Numbered from the stretch's first letter, positions 8,964-17,929 are shown. The stretch is DNA of 64,000 nucleotides from Paraburkholderia tagetis (GCF_022213065.1 NZ_JAKLJA010000031.1:25214-89213), one strand, 5' to 3'. Notes: generated from the letters alone by a model not told the origin. A program made the numbers and translations.

Positions 8964-9677
8964 ATGCAGGATGATTACTTCAAGGACCTGTATGCCGAGT
9001 TCGAAGCCGTTCAGCAATCCAGCGTCAATGCGTCTTCTAAACGGCTGAGCGAGAACCTGGCCTATGTCATCCGCAAGGCAATTCTCTCAGGCGTGCTGCA
9101 GCAAGGCATGCCGATACGCGAGCGAGTACTCGCGCAGGAATTGAACGTGAGCCGCACGCCGGTGCGCGAGGCGCTTTTCGTGCTGCAAGGCGAAGGGCTC
9201 GTGACGCTGAACCACAACCGCAGCGGCAGCGTCGCACATTTCTCCGCCGAAGACATCCGCAACATTTATACGCTGCGCGGCATGCTGGAAGGATTCACGG
9301 CGGAGTGCGCCGCAAAAAAGGGTGACGCGCAAAAGATCGAGGACATTCGCCAGGCACTAGGACGCTACCAACAACTGAACGCCGATGCCTCGTGCATCGC
9401 CCAGGCCCAGGCGGACCTAGAATTCCATGAGGCTATCTGCGCGGCGTCGGGCAGCCAGATGCTGATGACCATCACGCGTCAAGTGTTAGCGGTGACGATT
9501 ACCCATCGGTCGCGCTATGCCTATACGGCTCAGCAACTGGCGCAAGCCCAAACGCAGCACGAGTCGATTTTCAACGCCATCGCGACTGGCGACTATGCGC
9601 TTGCAAAGTGGCTGATGAGTGAACACGTTAGCAAATCCAGTGAGCTTGCGATGCAGCATCTCGCTAGTGGCCTTTAG
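8964..9677 (+). CDS. GntR-family transcriptional regulator, FCD subfamily
   Basis: About 237 residues. The N-terminal winged helix is clear (ISGVL..G..IRERVLAQELNVSRTPVREALF), followed by the all-helical FCD ligand-binding domain with the metal-site histidine pattern (EFHEAI, then QHESIFNAI). The ATG at 8964 is preferred to a GTG at 8922, which lacks a ribosome-binding site; no strong site precedes either. It lies about 200 bases downstream of the Amt-like gene on the same strand and is the obvious candidate regulator of both divergent units. FCD regulators usually sense a carboxylic or aromatic pathway intermediate. Confidence 0.85.
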   Translation: MQDDYFKDLYAEFEAVQQSSVNASSKRLSENLAYVIRKAILSGVLQQGMPIRERVLAQELNVSRTPVREALFVLQGEGLVTLNHNRSGSVAHFSAEDIRNIYTLRGMLEGFTAECAAKKGDAQKIEDIRQALGRYQQLNADASCIAQAQADLEFHEAICAASGSQMLMTITRQVLAVTITHRSRYAYTAQQLAQAQTQHESIFNAIATGDYALAKWLMSEHVSKSSELAMQHLASGL

Positions 9678-10110
9678 CTCGTAACATACCCGGCACTGAG
9701 CCCGGCGCAGCCTACAACGCCTATGCTGACCGAGTATGCCGAAATGGCTGTGTTGTCGGATGCCACCGAGAACGCATACCGCGCCGGCTGGGTGAAGCCT
9801 GCTAGCTCAGCTGTCTCAAAATCTCGTCAACAGCGTCGCTGATCGACCTTTGCTCACTTTAAGGCCCGCTGTTTGCCTTGAGCGGGAGCCTAGATACCCC
9901 TGCGAAGACTTCGTCGGGTGGGCGCAGTTGGCCGCGACCTGTCCGACGCCCTGCGCCGGCGGCTCGGCATAGGCAACGCTCGCGGGTCAAGCCTCGTGCG
10001 GCTGCCGCGCGTCAACCAGCGGTGATTGTGGTGCCTGTGCAGATGAACGTCGGATTACGGGGGCAGCCGATGAGCATGCCTCCTTTAGCGGAATTTTCAA
10101 GGTAGTCGTC
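9678..10110. other. Stretch without a recognisable gene
   Basis: About 430 bases between the GntR gene and the IS3-family remnant. Only short, unconvincing open frames occur. No clear terminator or repeat was seen. It may include decayed flanking DNA and the right-hand terminus of the IS3 element. Confidence 0.4.
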
Positions 10111-10127
10111 GCCTCAACGATTAGATT

Positions 10128-10488
10128 TCAGGCAGCCTCTCTGTCTTGATTTCGGTGTTGTGGGTCGTCGCCCCGGTTATCGATTCGATCCGGGTTCAGG
10201 TGCACAGCATCGACGCGTTGCCAGTTGCGCGTACGGCCTTTCCATCGAAGTGGATTGCATTGCCTGGCATTCTCGTAGAGCGCCGCGCGTCGAGCCAGAA
10301 TGTCCTGATCGAGGTTGGCATGACGCTGCGCCGGCGTCACGAACCGAATCGCGCTGTGACGATGCTCCTCGTTGTACCAACGCACCAGTGCGCCCACCCA
10401 CGTGCGCGCGGCAAACAGGGTAGCGAATGCCTTGAGCGGGTAAGCCGGTCGGTACTTCAGGGTCTTGAACAACGACTCGGAGTATGGG
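10128..10488 (-). pseudogene. IS3-family transposase, C-terminal piece (split by RIT element)
   Basis: The minus strand encodes YSESLFKTLKYRPAYPLKAF, then WYNEEHRHSAIRFVTPAQRH and a basic tail: the last 120 residues of an IS3-family DDE transposase with the catalytic Glu region. The matching upstream half ends exactly at NDNP at about 13904 on the far side of the RIT element. Joined, the two give the continuous family sequence SVSNDNP-YSESLFKTLKYRP. The piece is a 3' fragment without its own start. Confidence 0.85.
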
Positions 10489-10508
10489 CTATGAGCCAAA
10501 TCACATAT

Positions 10509-10536
10509 CCCTTAGTATGTTGCCCCAGAATATATG
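10509..10536 (+). repeat. Left terminal inverted repeat of RIT element
   Basis: CCCTTAGTATGTTGC followed after a short mismatch by AGAATATATG. The reverse complement of 13875-13904 reads CCCTTAATATGTTGC and then AGAATATGTG, so the two ends match at all but a few positions. Confidence 0.75.
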
Positions 10537-10643
10537 TTGTCGACCGAAGGTTTCTGAGCATATAAGAGCCGAAATCCGACACTCTTGACACCACATATAT
10601 TCGAGAGTGTTCTGGTGAACCATCCGTCGTACGGAGGTTCATC

Positions 10644-11867
10644 ATGTTTCAGAGATTACTGTCGTCCGCATCCGGCCTGCATCGCCATCAGGATGCGCCG
10701 TTTGCGGCTGAACGAGAGCGCTATCTACAGCACTGTTTCGATTCCGGTGCCACGTACGGATCGCTTCGTATAAAGAGCAATGAGTTGCTACGGGCTGCCC
10801 TGCTGCTCGGCGCAGATGCGTCACACGGCATTGACATGGAGAAGCTAAAGACGATTGCTGCTCGGCGAACTGCTGTACGGAATTCGCCCACGACCGAACG
10901 AAGGTTCATTGACATCACCCGTCCATGGCTTAAGTTTCTCGGCTGGTGGAAGGAACCCATCGTGGCGTTTGAATATCAGTGGGTACTGGATCAGTATTGC
11001 AGGTGGATGCTCGACGAGCGAGGCTTCAGCGATTCAACCATCGTCAGTTGGCGATATCGCGTGAGGAATTTTCTTAAATGGTGCAGCACAACCGGACGGA
11101 AGTTGCGCCTTCTTCAGCCGAGTGACATCGACGACTACTTTATCGATGAGAGTAACCACCGCTGGAACCGGGTGACGGTCGCCACCATGGCCGGAGTGCT
11201 GAAGATATTTCTGCGCTACGCCGCGTCGCAGGGATGGTGCAATCCTCGACTAGCTGAGGCGATACGTGGTCCGCGGATCTACAAGCAAGAATCGCTTCCG
11301 TTCGCACCCGATTGGGCTGATGTGCAAAGGATATTGGCCGACACCTTGACCGACGATCCTCGTGATGTCCGCGATCGCGCGATCCTGATGCTGCTATCCA
11401 TCTATGGCATGCGTGCCACTGAAGTCGCATCGTTGCGGCTTGATCAGGTGGACTGGCAACAGCATCTCATTCGGATGTTTCGTCTCAAGCGGCGGCAACC
11501 CCAGGTGTATCCGCTGTTGCCATCGGTTGCGGAAGCGTTGGCTCGCTACATCGACATCATCCGCCCATCAACATCTCATCCGGAAGTGTTCATTGGTCTG
11601 AACTCGCCACAGCACCCACTTACGCGCGCAGGCATCTATACCATCGTCAGTGCAAGGTTTCTAGCCCTTGGTATCGAGGTTGCCCATCGTGGTCCGCACG
11701 CATTGCGGCACGCCTGTGCGACGCGCCTTATTGCCGAAGGGTTGCGCCTCAAAGAGATCGGAGACCATCTGGGCCACCGCTGCACATCGGCCACACGCGT
11801 ATACGCGAAGGTTGATCTGGCGGCTCTCCAAGAAGTGGGTGATTTCGATCTGGGAGATCTGCAATGA
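10644..11867 (+). CDS. ritA: RIT tyrosine recombinase A
   Basis: A 407-residue phage-integrase-family recombinase. It has an N-terminal SAM-like core-binding domain (about 110-200) and a C-terminal catalytic domain. The Arg I box is YGMRATEVASL. Arg II and the flanking histidines are in HALRHACATR, with LGH after it and the nucleophilic Tyr in RVYAKVD, so all catalytic residues are present. The ATG at 10644 follows CGGAGG. Its stop overlaps the next start as ATGA. The first 100 residues are longer than in simple integrases, as is usual for the first RIT protein. Confidence 0.9.
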   Translation: MFQRLLSSASGLHRHQDAPFAAERERYLQHCFDSGATYGSLRIKSNELLRAALLLGADASHGIDMEKLKTIAARRTAVRNSPTTERRFIDITRPWLKFLGWWKEPIVAFEYQWVLDQYCRWMLDERGFSDSTIVSWRYRVRNFLKWCSTTGRKLRLLQPSDIDDYFIDESNHRWNRVTVATMAGVLKIFLRYAASQGWCNPRLAEAIRGPRIYKQESLPFAPDWADVQRILADTLTDDPRDVRDRAILMLLSIYGMRATEVASLRLDQVDWQQHLIRMFRLKRRQPQVYPLLPSVAEALARYIDIIRPSTSHPEVFIGLNSPQHPLTRAGIYTIVSARFLALGIEVAHRGPHALRHACATRLIAEGLRLKEIGDHLGHRCTSATRVYAKVDLAALQEVGDFDLGDLQ

Positions 11868-12808
11868 AGCTAATCAGTGTGATCAATGCCTACATCGAAT
11901 TGCAACAGTCGATGGGCTTGCGTTCCGAAACGGCTAAACGGACATTGCGTCAATTTGGGCGTCAAATGGGGGATATTCAAATCGGCGAAGTTCAGGCACA
12001 GCAGGTCCTACTCTTCTTGCGAGGCTCGGGGCCGCCTACCTCAACTTGGCGTGTCAAGTACAGGTTGCTGTCCGGCCTGTATCGATTCGCAATCAGTAGA
12101 GGCCATGTAAGGAAGTCTCCACTGCCGCAAGGTTTGCCCAGGTTTCCGCCGCAGCAAACACCTTACATCTATTCGACTGAAGAGCTTCATCGACTACTCG
12201 ACGCCACATCCGGACTGGACAGTATCTACAGCCGGCAGCAAGCACCAATGTTTCGGACCTTGATCTTGCTGCTATATGGCAGCGGCATGCGCATCAGTGA
12301 GGCGCTTGGATTGACGATGCGCGACGTTGATCTTGTGCAGAGAGTCATCACAGTGCGTAACGCCAAATTCTACAAGACTCGACTGGTCTCGATCGGCCCA
12401 AAGCTTGCGCTGGAATTGACCGGGCATGCTGATCGGCGCCGCATGCTTCCCATGCCATCAGGCGAAGATTCATCATTTTTTACGTCGCGCACTGGAGCTG
12501 CTTGGACATATCAGCGCGTCATTACTCTGTTCCAGCGCGTGCGCCGCACTGCATGCATAGAATGTCCGCCGGGTGAACTGCGGCCGCCGCGATTGCACGA
12601 CTTGAGGCACACCGCAGCGGTTCACCGGGTTCTGTCGTGGTATCGGTCCGGCCAGGATGTCCAACGCCTGTTGCCACTGCTAGCTACCCACCTTGGGCAC
12701 GTTGAGATCAGTTCGACCCAGCGCTATTTGCAGACGACACCAGAGTTACTTCAGGAAGCCAGTCAGCGCTTTGCCCGGTACGCAAATTGTGGAGGTAGCC
12801 ATGAATGA
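11864..12808 (+). CDS. ritB: RIT tyrosine recombinase B
   Basis: A 314-residue tyrosine recombinase. The catalytic residues are visible: Arg in YGSGMRISEALGL, HDLRHT, LGH and Tyr in STQRYLQ. A short insertion (VLSWYRSGQDVQRLLPLL) separates HDLRHT from LGH. The ATG overlaps the ritA stop by four bases, and the gene ends eight bases inside ritC, so all three are probably made from one message. Confidence 0.9.
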   Translation: MKLISVINAYIELQQSMGLRSETAKRTLRQFGRQMGDIQIGEVQAQQVLLFLRGSGPPTSTWRVKYRLLSGLYRFAISRGHVRKSPLPQGLPRFPPQQTPYIYSTEELHRLLDATSGLDSIYSRQQAPMFRTLILLLYGSGMRISEALGLTMRDVDLVQRVITVRNAKFYKTRLVSIGPKLALELTGHADRRRMLPMPSGEDSSFFTSRTGAAWTYQRVITLFQRVRRTACIECPPGELRPPRLHDLRHTAAVHRVLSWYRSGQDVQRLLPLLATHLGHVEISSTQRYLQTTPELLQEASQRFARYANCGGSHE

Positions 12809-13799
12809 TAAAAACCTGTTGGGACCATGGATCCGTCGCTTCCTTCTGGAGTACCTGGTGGGCGAACGCAATCTGGCTCGAAACACGCAGATCAGCTACC
12901 GCGACACGCTAACGTTGTTGCTGCCATTCGCGAGCAAACGTACTGGCATCGCGATCGACCGGATGACTGTCGAGGATCTTTCCCCCGAGGTCGTGCGTCA
13001 GTTCCTTGATCACCTGGAACGAGATCGACAGTGCACCCGGGTCACCCGCAATCAGCGTCTTGGCACTATCCATTCTTTGGCCCGCTTCATCGGGATGCGC
13101 TCGCCGGTGCACCTGTCGTGGTGCACGGAGGTGCGACTGGTTCCATTCAAAAAAGCGGACAAGACCATGATCGGTTACCTTGAGAAGGTCGAGATGGACG
13201 CATTGTTGAGGCAGCCAGACCGTGATACAGCGATCGGACTGCGTGACTATGTCTTACTCCTGTTTCTCTACAACAGCGGCGCCCGAGCCGACGAGGTTGC
13301 ACGTCTGACCATTGGCGATCTTCATCTCGGCGATCCTCCCGCAGTGCGAATTCTTGGCAAAGGCAACAAGGTTCGGATGTGTCCTCTTTGGCCAATGATG
13401 ATACCGCTGCTGAGGAATTTGGTGGCCGGCCGAGGTGCCGATCAGGTCGTCTTTCTTGGTCGTGCGAACAAGCCCCTGACGCGTTTCGGCATCCATCGTC
13501 TCGTCACAAAATACGCCGCCACGGCCAGCGAAACAGTCCCATCCATGGCGACCAGACGAATCAGCCCGCACAATATTAGACACACCTCGGCGGTTCATCT
13601 GCTACGCGCTGGCGTTGACATCAACACGATCCGGGCATGGCTAGGCCACGTATCGCTCGATACGACCAACATTTACGCCGAGGTCGACATGGAAATGAAG
13701 GCCAAAGCGCTGGCCAGTGTGGACGTTTCGGGACTTCCGGTCTCACCATCGCACCAACGCTCGTTGCCATCGTTAATGATGTTTCTCCGTGGGCTATAA
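12801..13799 (+). CDS. ritC: RIT tyrosine recombinase C
   Basis: About 332 residues with a SAM-like N-terminal domain and a complete catalytic set: Arg in NSGARADEVARL, HNIRHT, LGH and Tyr in NIYAEVD. The ATG at 12801 is preceded by GGAGGT and overlaps the ritB stop; an in-frame extension to 12693 lies inside ritB and is not needed. It ends about 75 bases before the right inverted repeat. Confidence 0.9.
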   Translation: MNDKNLLGPWIRRFLLEYLVGERNLARNTQISYRDTLTLLLPFASKRTGIAIDRMTVEDLSPEVVRQFLDHLERDRQCTRVTRNQRLGTIHSLARFIGMRSPVHLSWCTEVRLVPFKKADKTMIGYLEKVEMDALLRQPDRDTAIGLRDYVLLLFLYNSGARADEVARLTIGDLHLGDPPAVRILGKGNKVRMCPLWPMMIPLLRNLVAGRGADQVVFLGRANKPLTRFGIHRLVTKYAATASETVPSMATRRISPHNIRHTSAVHLLRAGVDINTIRAWLGHVSLDTTNIYAEVDMEMKAKALASVDVSGLPVSPSHQRSLPSLMMFLRGL

Positions 13800-13874
13800 C
13801 GGCAATCCAAGCACATTCTTATGTGCGGATACGAGCCAGGGCTGCCATGCGTCCCTGGCTTTCCGCTCGTCGGG

Positions 13875-13904
13875 CACATATTCTTTTTCGCAACATATTA
13901 AGGG
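13875..13904 (-). repeat. Right terminal inverted repeat of RIT element
   Basis: Reads CACATATTCT, then CAACATATTAAGGG; inverted match to 10509-10536. Its outer GGG coincides with the IS3 junction, so this end is flush with the target. Confidence 0.75.
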
Positions 13905-14624
13905 TTGTCGTTGCTCACGCCCGGGCGGCTCAACGACGGCATGACGCCCAGCGCCTGAAGAGTGGCGAGCATCGTCGCGCCTTTCATCGGGCCGCCGTTG
14001 TCCGAATGCAGAATCACCTGGGCGGGCTGTATCGCTTCGCGCGCGCAGAGATCCCTGAGGACTTCGCTGGCCAGCATGCTGCTTTCCTCGGCATAGACCT
14101 GCCAGCCGACAATCTTGCGGCTAAACACATCCAGAAACAGATACAAGTAGAAATACTGCCCACGAACCATGGTCGGCAGGTACGTGATGTCCCAGCTATA
14201 CAACTGGTTCGGTGCATCGGCGCAAACTGAACGGGGTTTGCTGCGTGCCTGTGCCGGCCGTTCGCTGCGCCGATGGGCGAGTTGCTTCTCGGCCTTCAGG
14301 ACCCGGTAGAACGTCGATTCCGAGGCGATATAGCGTTGCTGCGTCTGCCAGTCGAGGCACGATCTGGCTTGGCGGTAGATGACCGAATTCGGGCGAGTTC
14401 GCGATCGCCAGAAGCTCGGCGCGTTCATCGGCAGAGAGCTTGTGACGCGGCTCATGGTGCCGTAACGAGCGCCGGTCCACCGCATCAGGTTCGCCGCGCT
14501 GCCAGCGCTGAACCGTTCGGGCACTGAGCCCCAGAATGTTGCACGCACGCGCCTGGCGAGCCCCGGCCAGGGTCGCCTCGCTGATCAGGCCGATCAATGC
14601 CTTGCGCTCTTCAGGGACCGTCAT
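13902..14624 (-). pseudogene. IS3-family transposase OrfB, N-terminal piece (frameshifted, interrupted)
   Basis: The ATG at 14624 starts MTVPEERKALIGLISEA with a helix-turn-helix (ARACNILGLSARTVQRWQRG), and the frame runs to LPPSQIVPRLAD. Near 14340-14355 the reading frame shifts. The continuation in another frame is QQRYIASESTFYRVLKAE, then the DDE core (LYSWDITYLPTMVRGQYFYL and VILHSDNGGPMKGATM), ending at NDNP where the RIT element begins. So the gene carries both a one-base indel and the insertion and cannot give a functional transposase. The rest is at 10128-10488. Confidence 0.85.
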
Positions 14625-14718
14625 TCGGCCTCGCCCCCGAACAGCGCACGGTGCTTTTTTTGCAGCACCAACAGCGCCGCAGCTTCAGCCAGCGCTTTCT
14701 CTTTGCGTTTGCCCGATG
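14621..14718 (-). pseudogene. IS3-family OrfA remnant
   Basis: The minus strand gives KRKEKALAEAAALLVLQKKH and then RALFGGEAE-stop, the usual leucine-rich C-terminus of an IS3 OrfA. Its stop overlaps the OrfB start as ATGA. The N-terminal HTH part is missing, replaced by unrelated sequence upstream of about 14718, so this IS end has been lost. Confidence 0.7.
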
Positions 14719-14927
14719 GCACCACGTGCGGTCGCGAGGAGCACCCGCTTCATGTAGGCCGAGTTCATGAACGCCCAGACGTAGGTCGGCGAGACCAACT
14801 TGCAGTCAACCCGCAGACGGATGAAGCAGCCGTCGGATATATCAGGATCTGCAAGCGCCGGTCCGACCGGTTCGCCATGCTTGCCACTTCTTGCGCAATC
14901 GCGAAAGAGATGAATGGGGGGCGACAA
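14700..14927 (-). pseudogene. Possible type I restriction specificity (HsdS) fragment
   Basis: A minus-strand stretch reads ISDGCFIRLRVDCKLVSPTY, then VWAFMNSAYMKRVLLATARG and AIGQT. This resembles the conserved region after a target-recognition domain in HsdS proteins (pattern LNSPxxxRxxxxxGATQ). Both ends are cut: the 3' side runs into the IS3 remnant and nothing related is seen upstream. The assignment rests on a short pattern only; no HsdM or HsdR lies in the window. Confidence 0.35.
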
Positions 14928-15035
14928 TTATGTTGGCCGGCGCATTGACTCAGATGCTATGCGGGAAGGCTGTGGAAGTAAGCCCGCTGGAGTAAAACGG
15001 GGTTTCCAGAATCGTTTCTCTAAAGGAGCACGCAA

Positions 15036-15332
15036 ATGAACGCGCCTGACACACCCCTCCGCGGGCAGAGTACGACAGTAGGTGGCCGGATGTACATGGC
15101 CTTTGAACTGGACGAGAAGAGCTGGAAGCTCTCACTGGGTGATGGCCAGCGTGCACCCAGCCGCTGTACGATCGCCGCAGGCGATACCACAGCGGTCCTC
15201 ACCGCCATCGCGAACGCCAAGGCGCGCTGCCACCTCAGCGCGGATGCTCCCGTCTACAGCTGTTACGAGGCCGGCCGCGACGGCTTCTGGCTGCACCGCT
15301 GGTTGACCACCTCGACGAGACTAGTTCTGTAA
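15036..15332 (+). pseudogene. IS110-family transposase, N-terminal fragment
   Basis: AAAGGAG precedes the ATG at 15036. The 98 residues start like an IS110-type transposase (MYMAFELDEKSWKLSLGDG, then YEAGRDGFWLHRWLTT) with the first acidic residue of the RuvC-like DEDD domain. After WLTT the family sequence stops and the frame closes seven codons later. The catalytic rest is absent. Confidence 0.65.
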
Positions 15333-15566
15333 GAGTGGCGCCTTGAAGGTTGCGATGGGAATCGAGAGTGATGGCAAGACAGGGCGGACCGTGATCTGCG
15401 AAACCTGAATGGCTCCAAGAGCTACAAGCTCGTGAGACAAATGAGGCGAAGATCAGCGGATTCCATAGTGGCCCGCAGCGGAAGGATCGGCTGCATTAAG
15501 GCTGATGGCATGGACTCCCGCCCCCTCCGGGGCGACACTTGGCACTCAAATCCCGGGAGAACGTCA

Positions 15567-15866
15567 ATGCCTGCTCTTACCATCGGTCTGGATATCGCGA
15601 AAAATGTCTTTCAGATTCACGGCGTTGATCGCCACGGGAAGGTGGCCATTCAGCGAAAGCTTTGCCGAAGTGACGCTTTGAAGTTCTTCGCGAAGCTCGA
15701 ACCTAGTCTGGTTGGCATCGAAGCCTGCCATGGATCGCATTTCTGGGCTCGTGAGCTGACCGTCCTTGGCCATACGGTCCGCCTGCTACCGACGCAATAT
15801 GTAAAGCCATTTCTTGTTGGAGGCAAAAACGATGCGAATGACGCGGCCGCAATATGCGCAGCAGTA
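15567..15866 (+). pseudogene. Second IS110-family transposase fragment
   Basis: MPALTIGLDIAKNVFQIHGV, then GIEACHGSHFWARELTVLGH and KNDANDAAAICAAV, is the N-terminal RuvC-like domain of an IS110/IS1111 transposase with its Asp and Glu positions. The homology ends at about residue 100, and the frame then continues into unrelated sequence that ends at 16058. It is a different family member from the fragment at 15036, so two IS110-type elements decayed here. Confidence 0.75.
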
Positions 15867-15906
15867 AGCGGCCCTGGCCCGGACGAAGGCGCACATCGAA
15901 AGCACG

Positions 15907-16125
15907 ATGGGTGCGGAAGTGGCGGCAGAGATTCTGCGTCCGTTCTACGACCCGATCGTCTCGCTGGCAGCGCCCGCGACGCTCGACATGCGCGGCGGTC
16001 TCGAAGCTGCGGCGCGTCGTTTCGCGGAGGGTGGCACGCCCTTCAGCCTGCCGAATGAGGAAGCGGTCATGACCATCGTGGGCGACGCGATGGACGTGGA
16101 ATCGGACGGCGGCAACTGCGACTGA
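15907..16125 (+). CDS. Small hypothetical protein, possibly phage-derived
   Basis: A 72-residue ORF starting MGAEVAAEILRPFYDPIVSL; the same frame is open back to a stop at 15865, so the natural start may have been lost at the IS110 junction (about 15862). It is acidic, with no motif recognised. It is followed at 12 bases by a small membrane protein and then an exonuclease-like gene, a compact order usual in phage or plasmid accessory modules. Confidence 0.45.
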   Translation: MGAEVAAEILRPFYDPIVSLAAPATLDMRGGLEAAARRFAEGGTPFSLPNEEAVMTIVGDAMDVESDGGNCD

Positions 16126-16136
16126 GGATGACGGAC

Positions 16137-16247
16137 ATGATGGTTTGCACATTCAGCCAATTTGGCACGGTTTTCGGCGTCGGGGCAATTGTTGGCGCAA
16201 TCGCAATCGGCGCGGTGGCAGTTTTCGTGGCGAAGGTGTTCAAGTGA
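16137..16247 (+). CDS. 36-residue single-span membrane protein
   Basis: ATGATG at 16137 begins MMVCTFSQFGTVFGVGAIVG and continues as an Ala/Ile/Val-rich helix ending VFVAKVFK. GAGG lies at 16125-16128, a workable distance upstream. The stop overlaps the GTG start of the exonuclease-like frame as GTGA, so the pair looks translationally coupled. Possibly a phage-type small membrane protein; no family recognised. Confidence 0.45.
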   Translation: MMVCTFSQFGTVFGVGAIVGAIAIGAVAVFVAKVFK

Positions 16248-16798
16248 GACTGGTCTCCGGTTTTGATATAGAGACAACAGGGCTGTCCAAGAAGGACGGT
16301 CATCGAATGATCGAAGCGGCGATCCTGCACTACGACTTCGATACGCGGAAGCTCGTGGACAAGTGGGTGCAGCGCATCGACCCGGAGCGCTCGATTGACG
16401 CGAAGTCGCAGGCGGTTCACGGGATCGCCTACGACGATCTGGTGGGCTGTGCGAAGTTCGACGCGGTGGCACCCCGGCTGGTGCAGGAGCTAAACTGGTC
16501 GGACCTGACCGTCATCCACAACGGCGGGTTCGACGCGCCGTTCACGAACGCCGAGCTGAAGCGCCTGGGGCTGCACGTTCGCCCGGACAGTTGCATAGCT
16601 TCTCCAGTTCATTCCTCGGCTTCCGGCCGTTTGGGCGCTGGCTCTGCGCCGCGCGATCGACATCATAGCCGGTCCGACGCCAGTCCTGAAATCTGTTGGT
16701 GCGCTTGGCAAGCTTATCTGATGCAGTTTTTCTGCGCGGTTGTGAATCTGTTTTTTTGTGCTCTCAACGTTCAAACTGATAACTGCGTGGGCGCGTGA
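16244..16798 (+). pseudogene. DnaQ-like 3'-5' exonuclease, truncated
   Basis: The GTG at 16244 starts RLVSGFDIETTGLSKKDGHR, the Exo I motif with catalytic Asp and Glu. The Exo II region follows at VIHNGGFDAPFTNAELKRLG. After about residue 117 (nt 16594) the similarity ends, and the remaining frame reads composition-biased sequence that resembles antisense transposase DNA. The Exo III motif (HxxxxD) is therefore lost and the enzyme should be inactive. Confidence 0.7.
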
Positions 16799-17400
16799 TA
16801 CACGGTGCAGCCGTATAGGTGCCTGCTTGCAGAGACGAACTGCGGGTCGATGTGCTACAGCCGCCATGGCCACGCGCAGGAGGATGGGTGGCGCCGAACC
16901 CTCTTATTGATGCGTTTGGTAGCCGGCGCCTGAATAGTCGAGCACCACATCCGCTAACGTCGTGAAGGAACTTGGTTGCTCCGCCCCTCGGAACTTCCGG
17001 TTCGTCGCCCCCCGACGATCGGAAGTCTTTGGCGCCGTCTAAGCGGCGCTTTTTTTTGGGTGGCGCCAATCTCACGCGATGCACGGAGCGACAGCAACGC
17101 CGGATATACCTGCCGAAAAGCAGACATGGGGCGTCGCCGTAAAAGTGGGAAAAGTGCGGGGCGTGTAGTTCGTGTTTCAAGTTTTCTGGTTGTCTAGCGG
17201 TTAGCCTTACGAGGTGTTAAGTGCTAAGGGTGTACGTATTTTATTTTTGTGACTTGCCACTTCTCCCGATGGCAGCCTTGCTGTAATCGCTAAATGCTAA
17301 ATCCGTTTCCCACAGTCACTTCGTATGTTTTTTCTTTGCAGCATTGAACAGTTCTCAGAATGACTGAACATTCGTTTTATAACTTAGTAAGGAGTGAAGC
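16799..17400. other. Non-coding stretch upstream of the fimbrial operon
   Basis: No gene was recognised. It contains a rho-independent terminator at 17032-17058, and from about 17210 onward the base composition turns AT-rich. This probably marks the acquired fimbrial DNA and its promoter region. Confidence 0.45.
17032..17058 (+). terminator. Rho-independent terminator
   Basis: Stem GCGCCG, loop TCTAAG, stem CGGCGC, then eight T residues. Plus orientation; the gene it originally served is probably one of the truncated frames upstream. Confidence 0.75.
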
Positions 17401-17913
17401 ATGAAGGCATTCAAACTCAAGACCCTCGTGTTTGCGGCGGCTCTGGTTGGTTCGGCAAGCGCAATGGCAGGAAGTGCAACGGCCACCATGACCAATACGA
17501 CAACCATCCCCACAGTCTGCAGTATCAGCGCGCAGGGCTTCACAAACAATTACGACCCGGTCGTTGCAAATACAACTACCGCAGTGAAGGATGCGACCGC
17601 ATCCGTCACGTATACGTGCACAAACGGGGGTACGGGTGCACTTATTTCTCTTTCTGGCGGCAACAACGACACCGGCACAAGCGATGCCCCAGCTCGACAT
17701 CTTACTGGTGCCGAATTCCACGATCTTCTCGCTTACAACCTGTATTCGGATACTAACTATCAAACTGTTTGGGGGTACGGTGCAGCCGACACCGTTAGCG
17801 CTATCGAAGACGGCGCGGCTCACACTGCAACGGTGTACACGCAAATTCCGGCGGGACAGAACTTCCATGCCGATACGTATAGCGACACTGTGACGGCCAC
17901 CATAACCTTCTAA
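17401..17913 (+). CDS. Spore coat U domain major fimbrial subunit (archaic chaperone-usher type)
   Basis: A 170-residue exported protein with a signal peptide (about 1-23, ending SASAMAG). One SCPU domain follows: Cys pair VCSISAQGF and VTYTCTNGG, and terminal DTYSDTVTATITF. This is the CsuA/B type of pilin assembled by donor-strand exchange. AAGGAG precedes the ATG. It is first in a four-gene operon (pilin, chaperone, usher, second SCPU protein) and is probably the main shaft subunit. Confidence 0.88.
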   Translation: MKAFKLKTLVFAAALVGSASAMAGSATATMTNTTTIPTVCSISAQGFTNNYDPVVANTTTAVKDATASVTYTCTNGGTGALISLSGGNNDTGTSDAPARHLTGAEFHDLLAYNLYSDTNYQTVWGYGAADTVSAIEDGAAHTATVYTQIPAGQNFHADTYSDTVTATITF

Positions 17914-17929
17914 AAAAAGGGTTTGCGCC

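Larger units (their letters stand above)
10489..13904 (+). mobile_element. RIT (recombinase in trio) element
   Basis: Three tandem, overlapping tyrosine-recombinase genes are bounded by an imperfect inverted repeat (10509-10536 against 13875-13904). The whole block interrupts an IS3-family transposase gene between codons for Asn-Pro and Tyr-Ser. Three overlapping recombinases of roughly 400, 310 and 330 residues in this order are the hallmark of RIT elements, described mostly in Proteobacteria. Both junctions share GGG, so the target reads through intact if the element is removed. On the left, 20 extra bases lie between the GGG and the start of the repeat. Confidence 0.85.

Noticed and set aside
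13902..14624. Programmed frameshift in the IS3 transposase
   Set aside because: The shift lies inside OrfB between its HTH and the DDE domain, not at the OrfA/OrfB junction, and the gene is also interrupted; decay is more likely.
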